Positions 8,974 through 17,238 of a stretch of DNA of 64,000 nt are shown here, piece after piece (position 1 is the first letter of the stretch; every line of letters begins with the position of its first letter). Origin of the DNA: Geothermovivens sp964644845 (GTDB taxonomy: Bacteria; Zhuqueibacterota; Zhuqueibacteria; Oleimicrobiales; Geothermoviventaceae); NCBI GenBank assembly GCA_964644845.1, contig CAZXXS010000077.1:1-64000 (forward strand), read 5' to 3'. The position numbers and the translations under genes are program-made. The notes beneath the pieces are model-generated. The model worked only from the letters and a program-made list of their open reading frames with translations, did no database searches and had not been told where the DNA came from.

Positions 8974-9246
8974 CTACATGCTCTGCAGCCTGCTCTGGAC
9001 CGTGGACTTCTCGGTCTTAACCTTCGCCAATTCCTCTTGTTTGGCCTTCAGCTGTTTTTCCAGATCGGCCTTTTGCTGCTGACAATCGGCGAGTTGCTTT
9101 TCCGCCGAAAGTGCGGCCTGCTTGGTTTCCTCAAGCTGCTGCAGCTGTTGCTGGTTCGGGTGTTTTGCGCATCCCGTCCACGCGAACGTGGAGAGGAGGA
9201 GCGCGATCATCCCGAGGGCCATCAATGCTCTGGCTACTTTTCGCAT
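8974..9246 (-). CDS. Small coiled-coil lipoprotein
   Basis: A 90-residue protein with an N-terminal signal of about 25 residues ending in W-T-G-C. The Cys with Gly at -1 and Thr at -2 fits a lipobox, although Trp at -3 is unusual. The mature part is one continuous helix rich in Gln, Lys, Glu, Ala and Leu, reminiscent of Lpp-type or OmpH-like helical lipoproteins without being a clear member. A perfect AGGAGGT box lies eight bases before the ATG. It is the first gene behind the promoter at 9359-9387 and is followed by the LysM coiled-coil gene, so the two helical envelope proteins are probably made together, perhaps in large amounts. Confidence 0.82.
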   Translation of the reverse strand: MRKVARALMALGMIALLLSTFAWTGCAKHPNQQQLQQLEETKQAALSAEKQLADCQQQKADLEKQLKAKQEELAKVKTEKSTVQSRLQSM

Positions 9247-9676
9247 CCGCCTCGCACCTCCTTTCTCATCCTTCCCTTGTTAGAACTCACCAGTGTCCAA
9301 TGCCCAAGGCCTTTCCGGGTCATCCGACACCCCTCCCTCCGGAGACCACGGCGAAGCTAACATAGCAAAATCACGATTATTTGTCAAGGAAAAAGATTAC
9401 AAGACAGTTACTTGGGCCCACTTCTTACCTCCGCGCACCTGCAATTTTAAGCCTTCCCCGGTACGCCAGCAAATCTCGCGGATGCCTGCGACACCGTGCT
9501 TTTCAAGATTCCGGTCGGACGTGCTTCACTTCGTGGCTCTTGAGAGCCTGCTGACTGCCCGATGGGAAGTCGTTCGCGCCTTTTGAGCACGGGTTGGTGG
9601 ACGGGGCGCGGGGATTCCGTTTCGCCTCGGTGCTGCCAGTCTACTTGTCGCACCGGGGCACAATTTCAGTGTCCGA
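9247..9676. other. Intergenic region upstream of the lipoprotein operon
   Basis: Holds the promoter at 9359-9387 and a leader of about 105 bases. The rest (about 9390-9676), downstream of aspS on the minus strand, shows no gene and no U-tract terminator. Confidence 0.5.
9359..9387 (-). promoter_or_regulatory. Strong promoter TTGACA-N17-TATGTT for the lipoprotein-LysM operon
   Basis: Minus strand: consensus -35 TTGACA (9387-9382), 17-base A/T-rich spacer, -10 TATGTT (9364-9359). The expected start near 9352 lies about 105 bases before the lipoprotein ATG. A near-consensus promoter plus a strong ribosome site suggests high expression. Confidence 0.85.
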
Positions 9677-11461
9677 TCAATTCTCAGCCTCGGGTATGAC
9701 AGCGATTCCCAGCTCTTCAAGCTGTTTTGGGTCCACTTCGGACGGTGACCCGTCCATCAGAGACACAGCGCGATTCGTTTTCGGGAACGCAATCACGTCA
9801 CGAATGGTGGTGCGGCCCGCCAGCAACATTGCCAGTCGGTCGAAGCCGAAAGCGATGCCGCCGTGCGGAGGAGCGCCGTACTCGAACGCTTCGAGCAAGA
9901 ACCCGAATTTGCTTTCCGCTTCCTGCTCGCCGATGCGCAGGAGCGAGAACATTTTCTTTTGTAGCTCTCGGCGATGGATACGAATGCTGCCACCTGCGAT
10001 TTCGTTCCCGTCCATTACCAAATCGTAAGCCTTGGCCCGGACCCGCTCCGGAGCTGTATCCAGTAGCGGGAGGTCTTCGTCCATGGGACTGGTGAACGGG
10101 TGGTGGCGAGCCACGTAACGGCCCTCCTCTTCATTCCACTCAAGTAACGGAAAATCAATGATCCAAACCAGCTCGTGGCGACTGGTGTCGATGAGCTTTT
10201 CCTGCTGGCCCAGATGTAGCCGCAAAGCCCCGGCGATGGTACGGGCACGTTCTGGTTCATCTGCCACCAGTAGCAGCAAATCCCCTGCCGAAGCCCCAAA
10301 TCTCTTCAGGAGGTTCGTTTTTTCGCTTTCACCAAGGAACTTGGCCACACCGCCTTCAAGACCGCTTTCGCCGACCTTGAGACTTACCAATCCCTTGCCA
10401 TTCTGCTGAACGACAAACTGGGTGAGTTCGTCGATTTGTTTGCGCGAGTAGCGTGCTCCGTTTGGCAGGCAAAGCCCTGTGACGATGCCACCGGCGTCTA
10501 CGGTGCTCTTGAAAACCTTGAAGGCGGAGTCGCGCACCACGTCGCTCACCTCGACGAGTTCAAGACCGAAACGTGTGTCCGGCTTGTCGCTCCCGTAGCG
10601 TTGCATGGCTTCGTCGTAGGTGAGGCGGCGAAGGGGTGTTTGCAGTTCCTCGCCTAAGATCTGCTGGAAGATGTGGGCCATTAGACCTTCAACCATGACC
10701 ATTACGTCTTCGCGAGTCACGAAGGACATTTCCACGTCGATTTGCGTGAATTCTGGCTGCCGATCAGCGCGCAGATCCTCGTCGCGGAAGCAACGCACGA
10801 TCTGGTAGTAACGGTCGAAACCGGCTACCATCAAAATCTGCTTGTACGTCTGCGGTGACTGCGGTAGGGCGTAGAACTTCCCGCGGTGAATGCGACTCGG
10901 CACGAGAAAATCGCGAGCACCTTCCGGGGTGCTGCGCATGAGGAAGGGGGTCTCGATTTCCACGAAGTTGTGCTGAGCGAAATAAGTGCGAACTGCCTGG
11001 TACAATTTGTTGCGAAGCAAGAGGTTCTTCTGCATTTCCGGCCTGCGGAGGTCGAGGTAGCGGTACTTCAGGCGTAGCTCTTCACTCGCTTCGATGCGGT
11101 CGTCGATCAGGAAAGGCGTGGTGCGTGCAGAGCTCAGCACGATCAGCTCTTCGGCAGCCAGTTCGATTTCGCCCGTGGCCAGGTTTGGGTTGACCATGCC
11201 CTCCGGCCGCTTTTCCACGGTCCCGGTGACGCTGATCACGTACTCACTTTTGAGCTCGCGCGCTTCTTGCAGTGCGTGTCCGCTCACGTCCGGGTTGAAG
11301 CGAACCTGCGTGATTCCGTACCGATCGCGCAAGTCGATGAAAATCAGTCCGCCGTGATCGCGGCGGCGGTGTACCCAGCCGTTCAGGGTCACGCGCTGAC
11401 CGGCGTGTTCTGCCCGCAATTCACCACAGGTGTGCGTTCTTTGCCAGGGTTCCCTTTGCAC
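9677..11461 (-). CDS. aspS: Aspartyl-tRNA synthetase (bacterial type)
   Basis: Class II aminoacyl-tRNA synthetase of 594 residues, the usual bacterial length. The N-terminal OB-fold anticodon domain covers about 1-105 (G-W-V-H-R-R-R-D-H-G-G near residue 28). The catalytic core contains class II motif 2 (F-R-D-E-D-L-R-A-D-R near 225). The bacterial GAD insertion spans about 285-420. Motif 3 (G-I-A-F-G-F-D-R-L) lies near 540. Starts at GTG with GGAGGT nine bases upstream. Whether it is discriminating or also charges tRNA-Asn cannot be settled by eye; no gatCAB genes are in the window. No convincing promoter was found in the A/T-rich stretch just upstream (11,520-11,610). Confidence 0.97.
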   Translation of the reverse strand: MQREPWQRTHTCGELRAEHAGQRVTLNGWVHRRRDHGGLIFIDLRDRYGITQVRFNPDVSGHALQEARELKSEYVISVTGTVEKRPEGMVNPNLATGEIELAAEELIVLSSARTTPFLIDDRIEASEELRLKYRYLDLRRPEMQKNLLLRNKLYQAVRTYFAQHNFVEIETPFLMRSTPEGARDFLVPSRIHRGKFYALPQSPQTYKQILMVAGFDRYYQIVRCFRDEDLRADRQPEFTQIDVEMSFVTREDVMVMVEGLMAHIFQQILGEELQTPLRRLTYDEAMQRYGSDKPDTRFGLELVEVSDVVRDSAFKVFKSTVDAGGIVTGLCLPNGARYSRKQIDELTQFVVQQNGKGLVSLKVGESGLEGGVAKFLGESEKTNLLKRFGASAGDLLLLVADEPERARTIAGALRLHLGQQEKLIDTSRHELVWIIDFPLLEWNEEEGRYVARHHPFTSPMDEDLPLLDTAPERVRAKAYDLVMDGNEIAGGSIRIHRRELQKKMFSLLRIGEQEAESKFGFLLEAFEYGAPPHGGIAFGFDRLAMLLAGRTTIRDVIAFPKTNRAVSLMDGSPSEVDPKQLEELGIAVIPEAEN

Positions 11462-11811
11462 TTCGCTTGGACCTCCACAGCTAAGTCGTCATTTTTTGAA
11501 GGGGCAGGTCTTCCTTCCGGTTGGCGGCAAATTTACGAAATCTGCGTGGCGAATGCACTTACTTTTTGCAAGAAACGCTCAATTTTCGGTCAAATTACTT
11601 GACTTGTGCGATTCGACGAGCGTACCGAACCGCCGAAACGCTTTGCTGCGGCGTTCCGCTGTTTCACCGGCGACCGGAGACGCTCACCTGTGTTAGAAGT
11701 GGATCCGGCTGTGTCTGCGTGGGGTGATTACGGCTCGGGGTGCAAGCGGAAACTGGCCTCCGGTGGCGCAGCGACGTGGCGTTCCTGCCACGCCTTGCAC
11801 CCTCTGTACCT

Positions 11812-11869
11812 AAGCCGCCTTCAGGCGACGTGTGCCTTTCCTTAGCCCGGGGCTTGGATCCCCGGGCGG
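11812..11869 (+). repeat. Dispersed repeat R2, copy a
   Basis: A 58-base module that begins AAGCCGCCTT and ends GGATCCCCGGGCGG. It contains a perfect 8-bp hairpin (GCCCGGGG/CCCCGGGC, 7-base loop). It matches the minus strand of 26433-26486 at both ends and through most of the middle, and more weakly 12139-12186. Confidence 0.65.
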
Positions 11870-11911
11870 AAAGGGGCTGTCCGATTTCCCTTCGTCCCCA
11901 CATCTCCTCAC

Positions 11912-12075
11912 AGGATTTCCGAAACGTACAGGAAGGCTCGCAGGGTGACCCGCAGAGTGGGGCTGACGAACAAGAGCCAGGACCTGTTGACCGCGGTAGT
12001 TTGGGCTCGCAGTTGTTTTCTTCTGCGGCGGAGTGAACGCTGCCGCTGAAAACTCTGCATCCACCTGCGCGGACG
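11912..12075 (+). repeat. Dispersed repeat R1, copy 1
   Basis: A 164-base module that aligns with the reverse complement of 26661-26824, which is also 164 bases. Shared blocks in order: AGGATTTCCGAAACG (identical), GTGACCCGCAGA (identical), CCTGTT, then GTTTGGG-(C/T)-TCGCA-x-TTGTT-x-TCTTC, GCGGAG, AACGC, GCCGCTG, and CCTGCGCGGACG (identical). The middle is more diverged. No reading frame is convincingly conserved, so it looks like a non-coding or decayed element. Confidence 0.75.
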
Positions 12076-12138
12076 CGTTTGTGTGGAGGCAGTCCTCGGA
12101 TGACCGATCCCCGCGCCGGGTTCTTGGTTTTCGTGTAC

Positions 12139-12186
12139 GGGCGACGCACTCCGTCCCGTAGCTCGAGGACGGGATCCCCCGGGTGG
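12139..12186 (+). repeat. Dispersed repeat R2, diverged copy b
   Basis: Shares GGCGACG, then TAGC and the end GGATCCCC(C)GGG(T/C)GG with R2 copy a at similar spacing. It lies 64 bases after R1 copy 1. The match is partial. Confidence 0.4.
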
Positions 12187-12211
12187 TTTCGGTTGGGCAG
12201 TCGAGACGTCC

Positions 12212-13039
12212 TCACCGAAGCCACTCCTCGAGTGCGGTGGCAGCGTCGGTGCGTTCATCGCGGTACTTAACGATGATGGCAGCGTACGCGCTCAGACCGT
12301 GACGCCGAGCAAAGTCCCCCCTGAGGCCACGGGAGCCAGGAACAACTACAGCGCCTTCCGGAATTTCCAGAGGTTTTTCCGCGCTGCCGCGGAGCACCTG
12401 TCCCCTTACGAGGTCGTAAACGGGCACCGAACGCGTCAAAATGGTGCCAGCGGCCAAGACGGCTCGCCGTCGAACCAGAGTTCCCTCGTAGACACCGCAG
12501 TTTCCCCCAACCAGCACCTCGTCTTCGATGATCACCGGGCGCGCGCCTACCGGTTCCAAAACCCCTCCGATCTGTGCTCCGGCGCTTAGGTGGACACGCC
12601 GTCCGATTTGAGCGCAGGAGCCAACCAGGGCGTGCGAATCGACCATCGTACCCTCGTCGACGTACGCACCAACATTCACGTAGGCGGGCGGCATGATGAC
12701 AACCGTGGGGGCTACGTAGCATCCGTCCCGGATCGCCGTGCCGCCGGGGACGACACGCACGCCGTCGTGAAGGTGCAGATTCTTCAACGGAAACGTGTGT
12801 TTGTCGAAGAACGGGAAGAAAGAGTGACCAAGGCGCCGCAGCTTTCCCAGTCGAAAGCCGAGCAGAATGCCCTTCTTGACCCACGCGTTCGTTCGCCACG
12901 TGTCTCCGTCTTGTTCGGCAGCGCGGATTTCACCACGGTTTAGTCCCCGCATGAGTTCTTCGAAGGTTTGTGAAGCTTCCCCGGGCAGGGAATCTGCAGC
13001 CATGTCAAAAAAACGTTCGATTCGCTGTTGTAGCGTCAT
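12212..13039 (-). CDS. dapD: Tetrahydrodipicolinate N-succinyltransferase
   Basis: Lysine/diaminopimelate pathway enzyme that adds succinate from succinyl-CoA to tetrahydrodipicolinate. The 275 residues match the E. coli-type family: an N-terminal helical domain (1-100) and then a left-handed beta-helix built of hexapeptide repeats (about 105-235) with the diagnostic run containing V-D-E-G-T-M-V-D-S-H. The segment G-G-N-C-G-V-Y-E-G (about 176-184) resembles Bacteroidota/Chlamydia DapD rather than proteobacterial ones. The ATG overlaps the dapA stop (ATGA), so the two are translationally coupled. It is the last gene of the lysine-riboswitch operon. Presence of dapD points to the succinylase branch. 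Confidence 0.95.
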   Translation of the reverse strand: MTLQQRIERFFDMAADSLPGEASQTFEELMRGLNRGEIRAAEQDGDTWRTNAWVKKGILLGFRLGKLRRLGHSFFPFFDKHTFPLKNLHLHDGVRVVPGGTAIRDGCYVAPTVVIMPPAYVNVGAYVDEGTMVDSHALVGSCAQIGRRVHLSAGAQIGGVLEPVGARPVIIEDEVLVGGNCGVYEGTLVRRRAVLAAGTILTRSVPVYDLVRGQVLRGSAEKPLEIPEGAVVVPGSRGLRGDFARRHGLSAYAAIIVKYRDERTDAATALEEWLR

Positions 13040-13941
13040 GCGGCGACCTCCGGGACCAGGACACCCAGATCCGTCAGAAGCTTCGTAAGAAGGGCGCGGG
13101 TTTCCGAAGAAGCTGGTACGAGCGGAAGGCGAAAATTCGGCTCGAGTTTGCCCATCAGCGCCAAGGCTGTTTTCACCGGAATGGGATTTGTCTCAGCAAA
13201 ATTCGCTTTCATCAGCGGTAGCAAACGGAAGTGGAGCGCGCGCGCACGTTCCCACTCGCCTTTCAGCGCATGGTGAACCATCTTGGTCATCAGCGCGGGG
13301 ACCTCGTTGGAAGCCACAGAAACGACGCCGTCCCCACCCAGTGCCATCAGAGCAAGGGTCAGAGCGTCGTCGCCCGACAGAACCAAGAAATCGGCAGGGC
13401 GCTGCGCCAGAATCTGCATAATCTGGTTCAGATTTCCGGAAGCCTCCTTCACGCCAACGATGTTTGGTAGCTCAGCCAGGCGAAGCAGCGTTTCCGGGGT
13501 CACGTTTGAGCCCGTTCGACTGGGTACGTTGTACACGAAGACCGGTAGGTCGGTGGACTCCGAGATCCTCCTGTAGTGTTCGTACAATCCACGCTGCGTG
13601 GGCCGATTGTAGTAAGGCGCGACTGAAAGAACTGCGTCGGCACCGATTCTTTCGGCGTGTTGAGTGAGAGACACGGCCTCAGCCGTCGAATTGCTGCCGG
13701 CGCCACACATCACGGGCACGCGTCCGGCCGCCTGATCCACCACGATTTCCATCACACGGTGGTGTTCTTCGTGACTCAAGGTGGCGCTTTCACCCGTGGT
13801 CCCCGCCGCGAGAAGTCCGTCCACACCCTCGGCGATTTGCCACTCGACGAGTTCGCGCAGTCGAGCCTCGTCGATTTCGCCGCTCGTCGTGAATGGTGTC
13901 ACGAGAGCTGTCGTTACTCCGCGAAAGCGTGTCGTGTTCAT
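13036..13941 (-). CDS. dapA: 4-hydroxy-tetrahydrodipicolinate synthase
   Basis: Condenses pyruvate with aspartate semialdehyde, the first committed step to diaminopimelate and lysine. It is a TIM barrel of 301 residues, normal for the family. Visible residues are the Schiff-base Lys165 in G-V-K-E-A-S-G-N, Tyr137 in F-V-Y-N-V-P-S-R-T-G, and the G-T-T-G-E substrate motif at about 47-51. The ATG has a GGGAG box eight bases upstream. It lies between dapB (3-base gap) and dapD (4-base overlap). Confidence 0.97.
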   Translation of the reverse strand: MNTTRFRGVTTALVTPFTTSGEIDEARLRELVEWQIAEGVDGLLAAGTTGESATLSHEEHHRVMEIVVDQAAGRVPVMCGAGSNSTAEAVSLTQHAERIGADAVLSVAPYYNRPTQRGLYEHYRRISESTDLPVFVYNVPSRTGSNVTPETLLRLAELPNIVGVKEASGNLNQIMQILAQRPADFLVLSGDDALTLALMALGGDGVVSVASNEVPALMTKMVHHALKGEWERARALHFRLLPLMKANFAETNPIPVKTALALMGKLEPNFRLPLVPASSETRALLTKLLTDLGVLVPEVAA

Positions 13942-13944
13942 TTT

Positions 13945-14697
13945 TCATCTCCCTCCGCTCAGCATGTCCTCAAGCATGTCGTCCACTGTGAAGAAACCGC
14001 GCTTACCAACCAGCCACTCTGCGGCTCGAATCGCCCCGAGTGCAAAACCCCGTCGATTCCTTGCTCGATGCACCAGTTCCACGCTGTCGGCCTCGGAGTC
14101 GAAAAGAACCAGGTGTGTGCCCGGCACGGCTCCCACCCGGGTGGAAGTGACGTGCAGCGTTTCTTCCGGGATTTTGCCCTGGACGCGGTCCAAAAGGACG
14201 CTGGTTTTCCGAGTCCCCGCCAGCAACACGCGGGCCAGGTGCTGAGCACTGCCACTGGGACTGTCGGCTTTGCCTCTGTGGTGCAGCTCGTGGACCGCAC
14301 AGTCGTACTCGTGCAGGTTGCCAAACAGCTCGGCCGCCTGCTCCACAACTCGAAAGAAGAGCTGCATCCCAAGTGAGAAATTGGGACTGTACAGGAAGCC
14401 GATTCCAGCCGCCAGCACCCGTTTGCGCACCTCCTCGATGGCGTCGTACCAACCGGTGGTGCCCACGACAATGTTCACTTGGTTTTCCTCTCCCCAGTCC
14501 AGCAGGTGAAAGAGCACCCCAGGCGCGGAGAAATCCACAACGGCATCTGCGCGTACCCCAGTCGGCCAGTGTTGGGCATCTGGACCCAGTTTTGCCACGA
14601 TCCGGTGTCCCTGCGAAATGGCCACGCTCTCCACCGCACTACCCATTCTGCCCAAACCGCACAGAACCAACCTGAGGCGATTTGCTGAAGTCCCCAT
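13945..14697 (-). CDS. dapB: 4-hydroxy-tetrahydrodipicolinate reductase
   Basis: NAD(P)H-dependent second step after DapA. It is a Rossmann fold with G14-L-G-R-M-G19 and the family signature E-L-H-H-R-G-K-A-D-S-P-S-G (about 137-149), including the proton-donor His139/His140 and Lys143. I start it at the ATG at 14697 (250 residues), which follows GGAGGG by five bases. An in-frame ATG at 14760 would put 21 extra residues before the family N-terminus and lies inside the attenuator hairpin, so it is rejected. It is the first gene of dapB-dapA-dapD, controlled by the lysine riboswitch. Confidence 0.95.
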   Translation of the reverse strand: MGTSANRLRLVLCGLGRMGSAVESVAISQGHRIVAKLGPDAQHWPTGVRADAVVDFSAPGVLFHLLDWGEENQVNIVVGTTGWYDAIEEVRKRVLAAGIGFLYSPNFSLGMQLFFRVVEQAAELFGNLHEYDCAVHELHHRGKADSPSGSAQHLARVLLAGTRKTSVLLDRVQGKIPEETLHVTSTRVGAVPGTHLVLFDSEADSVELVHRARNRRGFALGAIRAAEWLVGKRGFFTVDDMLEDMLSGGR

Positions 14698-14724
14698 CAT
14701 TCCCTCCAGCTGTTTAGGTGAAAC

Positions 14725-14773
14725 GAAAAAAGGGTTGACCGTGACAGCCGAAACCGCCATCAGGCCAACCCTT
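14725..14773 (-). terminator. Riboswitch expression platform: intrinsic terminator before dapB
   Basis: On the minus strand AAGGGTTGGCC (14773-14763) pairs with GGTCAACCCTT (14740-14730) through 11 bp including one G-U. A 22-base loop separates the arms and a run of six T follows directly. It sits between the lysine aptamer and the dapB start, the position expected for lysine-dependent premature termination. Confidence 0.9.
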
Positions 14774-14805
14774 GCAGACTCCTCACCGGTTCTACAGAAT
14801 TGTCC

Positions 14806-14984
14806 TCAGATAGCGCTCCACGGCCGGCACAGACCGTGACAGTCCAGCGGTTGTTCACACACTGGCCCAACCAAGGCGTGGGCGGCACACCTTGATTTCG
14901 GCCCGTGACCCCTTTCACACCGCCCTGATTTCGGCCGCTCCCGAAAGGACGGTGCTACTGATGATCACAGGCGCCTCTACCTGA
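14806..14984 (-). promoter_or_regulatory. Lysine riboswitch (L-box) aptamer
   Basis: The minus-strand leader of dapB shows the lysine aptamer pattern in order. P1 pairs TCAGGTAG (14984-14977) with CTATCTGA (14813-14806), eight pairs with one G-U. It is followed directly by the conserved AGAGG-C-GC, then AGTA, GAAAGG, GGCCGAA, GGTTGGGCC and ACTGTCAC in the junction and helix positions typical of this class. The length of 179 nt is normal. High lysine should stabilise P1 and allow the downstream terminator (14725-14773), switching off dapB-dapA-dapD. Recognised from the pattern by eye; no covariance search was run. Confidence 0.93.
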
Positions 14985-15049
14985 AAATGATCCCCCTTGC
15001 TGTGTGCCTTTGAAAATTAGACCAGCAGGCCCTTTCTCAAAGTTGTCGA

Positions 15050-15078
15050 AAGATAACACAGGCATTTGTCAAACACAA
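15050..15078 (-). promoter_or_regulatory. Likely promoter of the lysine riboswitch-dap operon, TTGTGT-N17-TATCTT
   Basis: Minus strand: -35 TTGTGT (15078-15073), spacer 17, -10 TATCTT (15055-15050). The expected start near 15043 is about 60 bases before the aptamer. The boxes are weaker than others in the window but the spacing and position fit. Confidence 0.5.
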
Positions 15079-15570
15079 GAAGAAAATCCTGAAAAGCTTC
15101 GATCCTTGAGAACGAATTGACTCGGATCGGAAACCTCAAACCTGTTCGACCGCGGAGTGCAGGGTTTGTACTGGAGGGCTGTGGATTGGCGATTCTTTCA
15201 CGGGGTTGGGATTTGTCCTGCCGGGACAACCTGTCCACAAACCGGTTTCAGAGGGTCCTACCACTGACCCCGCCAGGCGAGCTACTTTCTCGGTGCGCCA
15301 CGACGAGCAAACCTCAGAAAAAGAGCGGAGGAAGCTGTCGTCTTCGTTTGTCCACCTTCTCGGCGTAGGAAGAAGAAACGCAGTGTTCTTTCGTTTGTCC
15401 GCGCGGGCCGTTCCCAAGGGGCAGGCGACACGAAAGGAATCGCGCCCTGTGGTGCAACTGAACGCTTGGCCCAGCTTTGGGAGCAAGGTGCCTGCGTTCT
15501 TGCCACCTCGGTGAGCTTTCAGAAACGGGGACTCCGTGGGTGAGCGTTCCTACGCGTCTGGGAATTGCTC

Positions 15571-16917
15571 CTACCCTCGTTTCTTGCTACCGTCATGTTC
15601 CGGTCGGTACTTGCGGCTTTTGATCCACTGACGCACAATCACGAACGGAGCGCCGTAGCGCGACGTGAGAAATGCGAACAGCGGGTAACGGATGCCGTGA
15701 ATCCGGCCCAGTTTCATGATGAACGAATCGATTCGCTCTTTACGGCGCTCAGCGCGTGTGGTCGGGCCAAGTTCCCGGTCGTACTCGGGTACGGGTATCC
15801 CCTTCTTCTTCAACCGAGCGACCCGCAGCGGAATGTTTGTGCCTTTGTTTTTGCGATGCAACCGGTGAGTTCGGTAGTTCGGATCCGTGGAAACATCTTT
15901 GGCAACCAGAGCGCCGGAACGGATGGCTCCCTCCACGATTTGCCGACCACGGGGGGTACGTACCAAGAGCTTTGAGTGGGCCTCGAACAGGTAGTTCCCG
16001 TACTCGTCCCGGGTCCAGGCATCGCTCACGGCCACATCAGCAAACTCCGACGAACCATCGATGCACATTTGGCAGCGCGGCGGCGAGTAAAGGTAAGTGA
16101 GGTAATTGATCGCACCGTCTTTGAAATTGGAGTAGTGCAGGTTGACGATGTGCCCATTCTTCAGAATGGCCCGAATTCGTCCGGGCCATTTTCCTCCCCG
16201 AAACTGGAAGTTTGCTACATCCTCCTTCCGCACGCCTTTCATCTTCAGCATTTCCTCAGCCACGTAGGGCTCGAGGCTGGAAGCGCAAAACAGACCAACG
16301 ATTGTGTAGATTTTCTTCGCCAGGTCGGGCGCGTGTTTTTGCATCAACCGGTAGCCGTGTACCTGGCAAGGCAAGGCGGCCATGGCGTAGCGACCAGGCA
16401 GCTTGCGGATCTCTTGGAAAATCCGGTTCGTCGGGATCACGATGTACTTGGACTGCTGACTCTCCAGCATTTCCTCGTAGGTTCGGGCAACGAACACCTC
16501 GCCACGCCACGGTGCGTCGCGCGACATCCGGGTGACCACCGCGCCGTCCACCACGCCGCGCTTCACAAGATCCCAGAGAATCGCTGTGATCACCCCGCCG
16601 CCGGCTCCGTTGGCGCGAATTTTGGGATCGGAAGCGTAGCCCACGTACACGGACTCGTAGCGACCGTCAAAATCGGCGACGTCAGTGTCGTCGCCGAACG
16701 TAATCTGCGCCATTTCGCGGAAGCTCACCCTGCCACCTGGACAGGTGACTCCACAGAGACCGCACTCAGTGCACTTGTCCTCTACCAGCGCCGGGTACAT
16801 GTCCGCGTCCAGAACAATTGCATCTTCCGGGCACACGCCCACACACGTTCCGCAACGGGTGCACAGACTGCGTTCCGTGAAGGCAATCGCAAGCTTGGAA
16901 AGGTCGATGGGGTTCAT
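15571..16917 (-). CDS. Ferredoxin-FrhB fusion: coenzyme F420 hydrogenase/dehydrogenase beta-subunit family
   Basis: Predicted cytosolic iron-sulfur flavoprotein of the FrhB/FpoF family. The N-terminus (about 15-65) carries two ferredoxin clusters, C-T-R-C-G-T-C-x3-C-P and C-T-E-C-G-L-C-x3-C-P. The FrhB N- and C-terminal domains then follow (about 85-350), with the typical G-A-G-G-G-V-I-T, L-P-C-Q-V and P-P-R-C-x-x-C segments; the Cys pair at about 281-284 may hold another cluster. The basic C-terminal tail (350-448) is unusual. Bacterial members act in varied ferredoxin- or F420-linked reductions, so the electron partners are unknown here. The ATG has a GGAG box. It stands alone, divergent from uvrA. 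Confidence 0.82.
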   Translation of the reverse strand: MNPIDLSKLAIAFTERSLCTRCGTCVGVCPEDAIVLDADMYPALVEDKCTECGLCGVTCPGGRVSFREMAQITFGDDTDVADFDGRYESVYVGYASDPKIRANGAGGGVITAILWDLVKRGVVDGAVVTRMSRDAPWRGEVFVARTYEEMLESQQSKYIVIPTNRIFQEIRKLPGRYAMAALPCQVHGYRLMQKHAPDLAKKIYTIVGLFCASSLEPYVAEEMLKMKGVRKEDVANFQFRGGKWPGRIRAILKNGHIVNLHYSNFKDGAINYLTYLYSPPRCQMCIDGSSEFADVAVSDAWTRDEYGNYLFEAHSKLLVRTPRGRQIVEGAIRSGALVAKDVSTDPNYRTHRLHRKNKGTNIPLRVARLKKKGIPVPEYDRELGPTTRAERRKERIDSFIMKLGRIHGIRYPLFAFLTSRYGAPFVIVRQWIKSRKYRPEHDGSKKRG

Positions 16918-17238
16918 CCGTGACTCCGGTCTTCATGTCGTGTCGAGCCTCTGTCCGGTCTGGCTTCTCTGCAAGCTTTGTGCCGAAGTGTCCCGGCGTT
17001 TCGGCGAACGCGTGGTGGGTGCTTCAGCTGCGCGGTTGGAAAACGCGGCGACGGTCTGCTGTTTTTCTCTTCGGCAGCGAAAACGCAACCGTTACTGAAG
17101 GCGTGCCAACTCTGCCCCAGAGACGCTGAAAAGCCGTTGATTTTCGCGCGGCGGAAGGGTATATTGATTGTTCGGGTTAAGGTTTCCCCGTTAGCCCGAA
17201 GTTAGCCAGGAAGTCTTGGTCAAAGAAATATCAGGAAC
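16918..17238. other. Divergent intergenic region between the FrhB-like gene and uvrA
   Basis: Contains the uvrA promoter (17137-17165). No clear promoter was found for the leftward FrhB-like gene. Confidence 0.5.
17137..17165 (+). promoter_or_regulatory. Promoter of uvrA, TTGATT-N17-TATATT
   Basis: -35 TTGATT at 17137-17142, 17-base spacer, -10 TATATT at 17160-17165. The expected start near 17172 gives a leader of about 67 bases. No LexA-type box was noticed. Confidence 0.75.

Larger units (their letters stand above)
11462..12211. other. 750-base intergenic region carrying dispersed repeats
   Basis: No gene is supported. The region holds three repeat modules shared with the 26.4-26.8 kb gap: R2 at 11812-11869, R1 at 11912-12075 and a weaker R2 at 12139-12186. 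The first 150 bases, upstream of aspS on the minus strand, are A/T-rich and probably contain its promoter. Confidence 0.6.
14698..15570. other. Leader of the dap operon plus a gene-free stretch
   Basis: 14698-15078 holds the promoter, lysine aptamer and terminator of the dap operon. From about 15080 to 15570 I see no gene, no recognised RNA and no terminator for the FrhB-like gene. An 11-base direct repeat (TTCGTTTGTCC at 15343 and 15390) is probably chance. Confidence 0.5.

Noticed and set aside
11521..11610. Promoter candidates for aspS (TTGACC or TTGAGC with weak -10 boxes)
   Set aside because: No pair reaches the quality of the other promoters in the window; listed only as a likely area.
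14698..14760. Longer dapB start at 14760
   Set aside because: It lies within the terminator hairpin of the lysine riboswitch and adds residues absent from the family; the 14697 ATG has a good ribosome site.
15343..15400. 11-base direct repeat TTCGTTTGTCC
   Set aside because: Only two copies, no flanking structure; likely chance.
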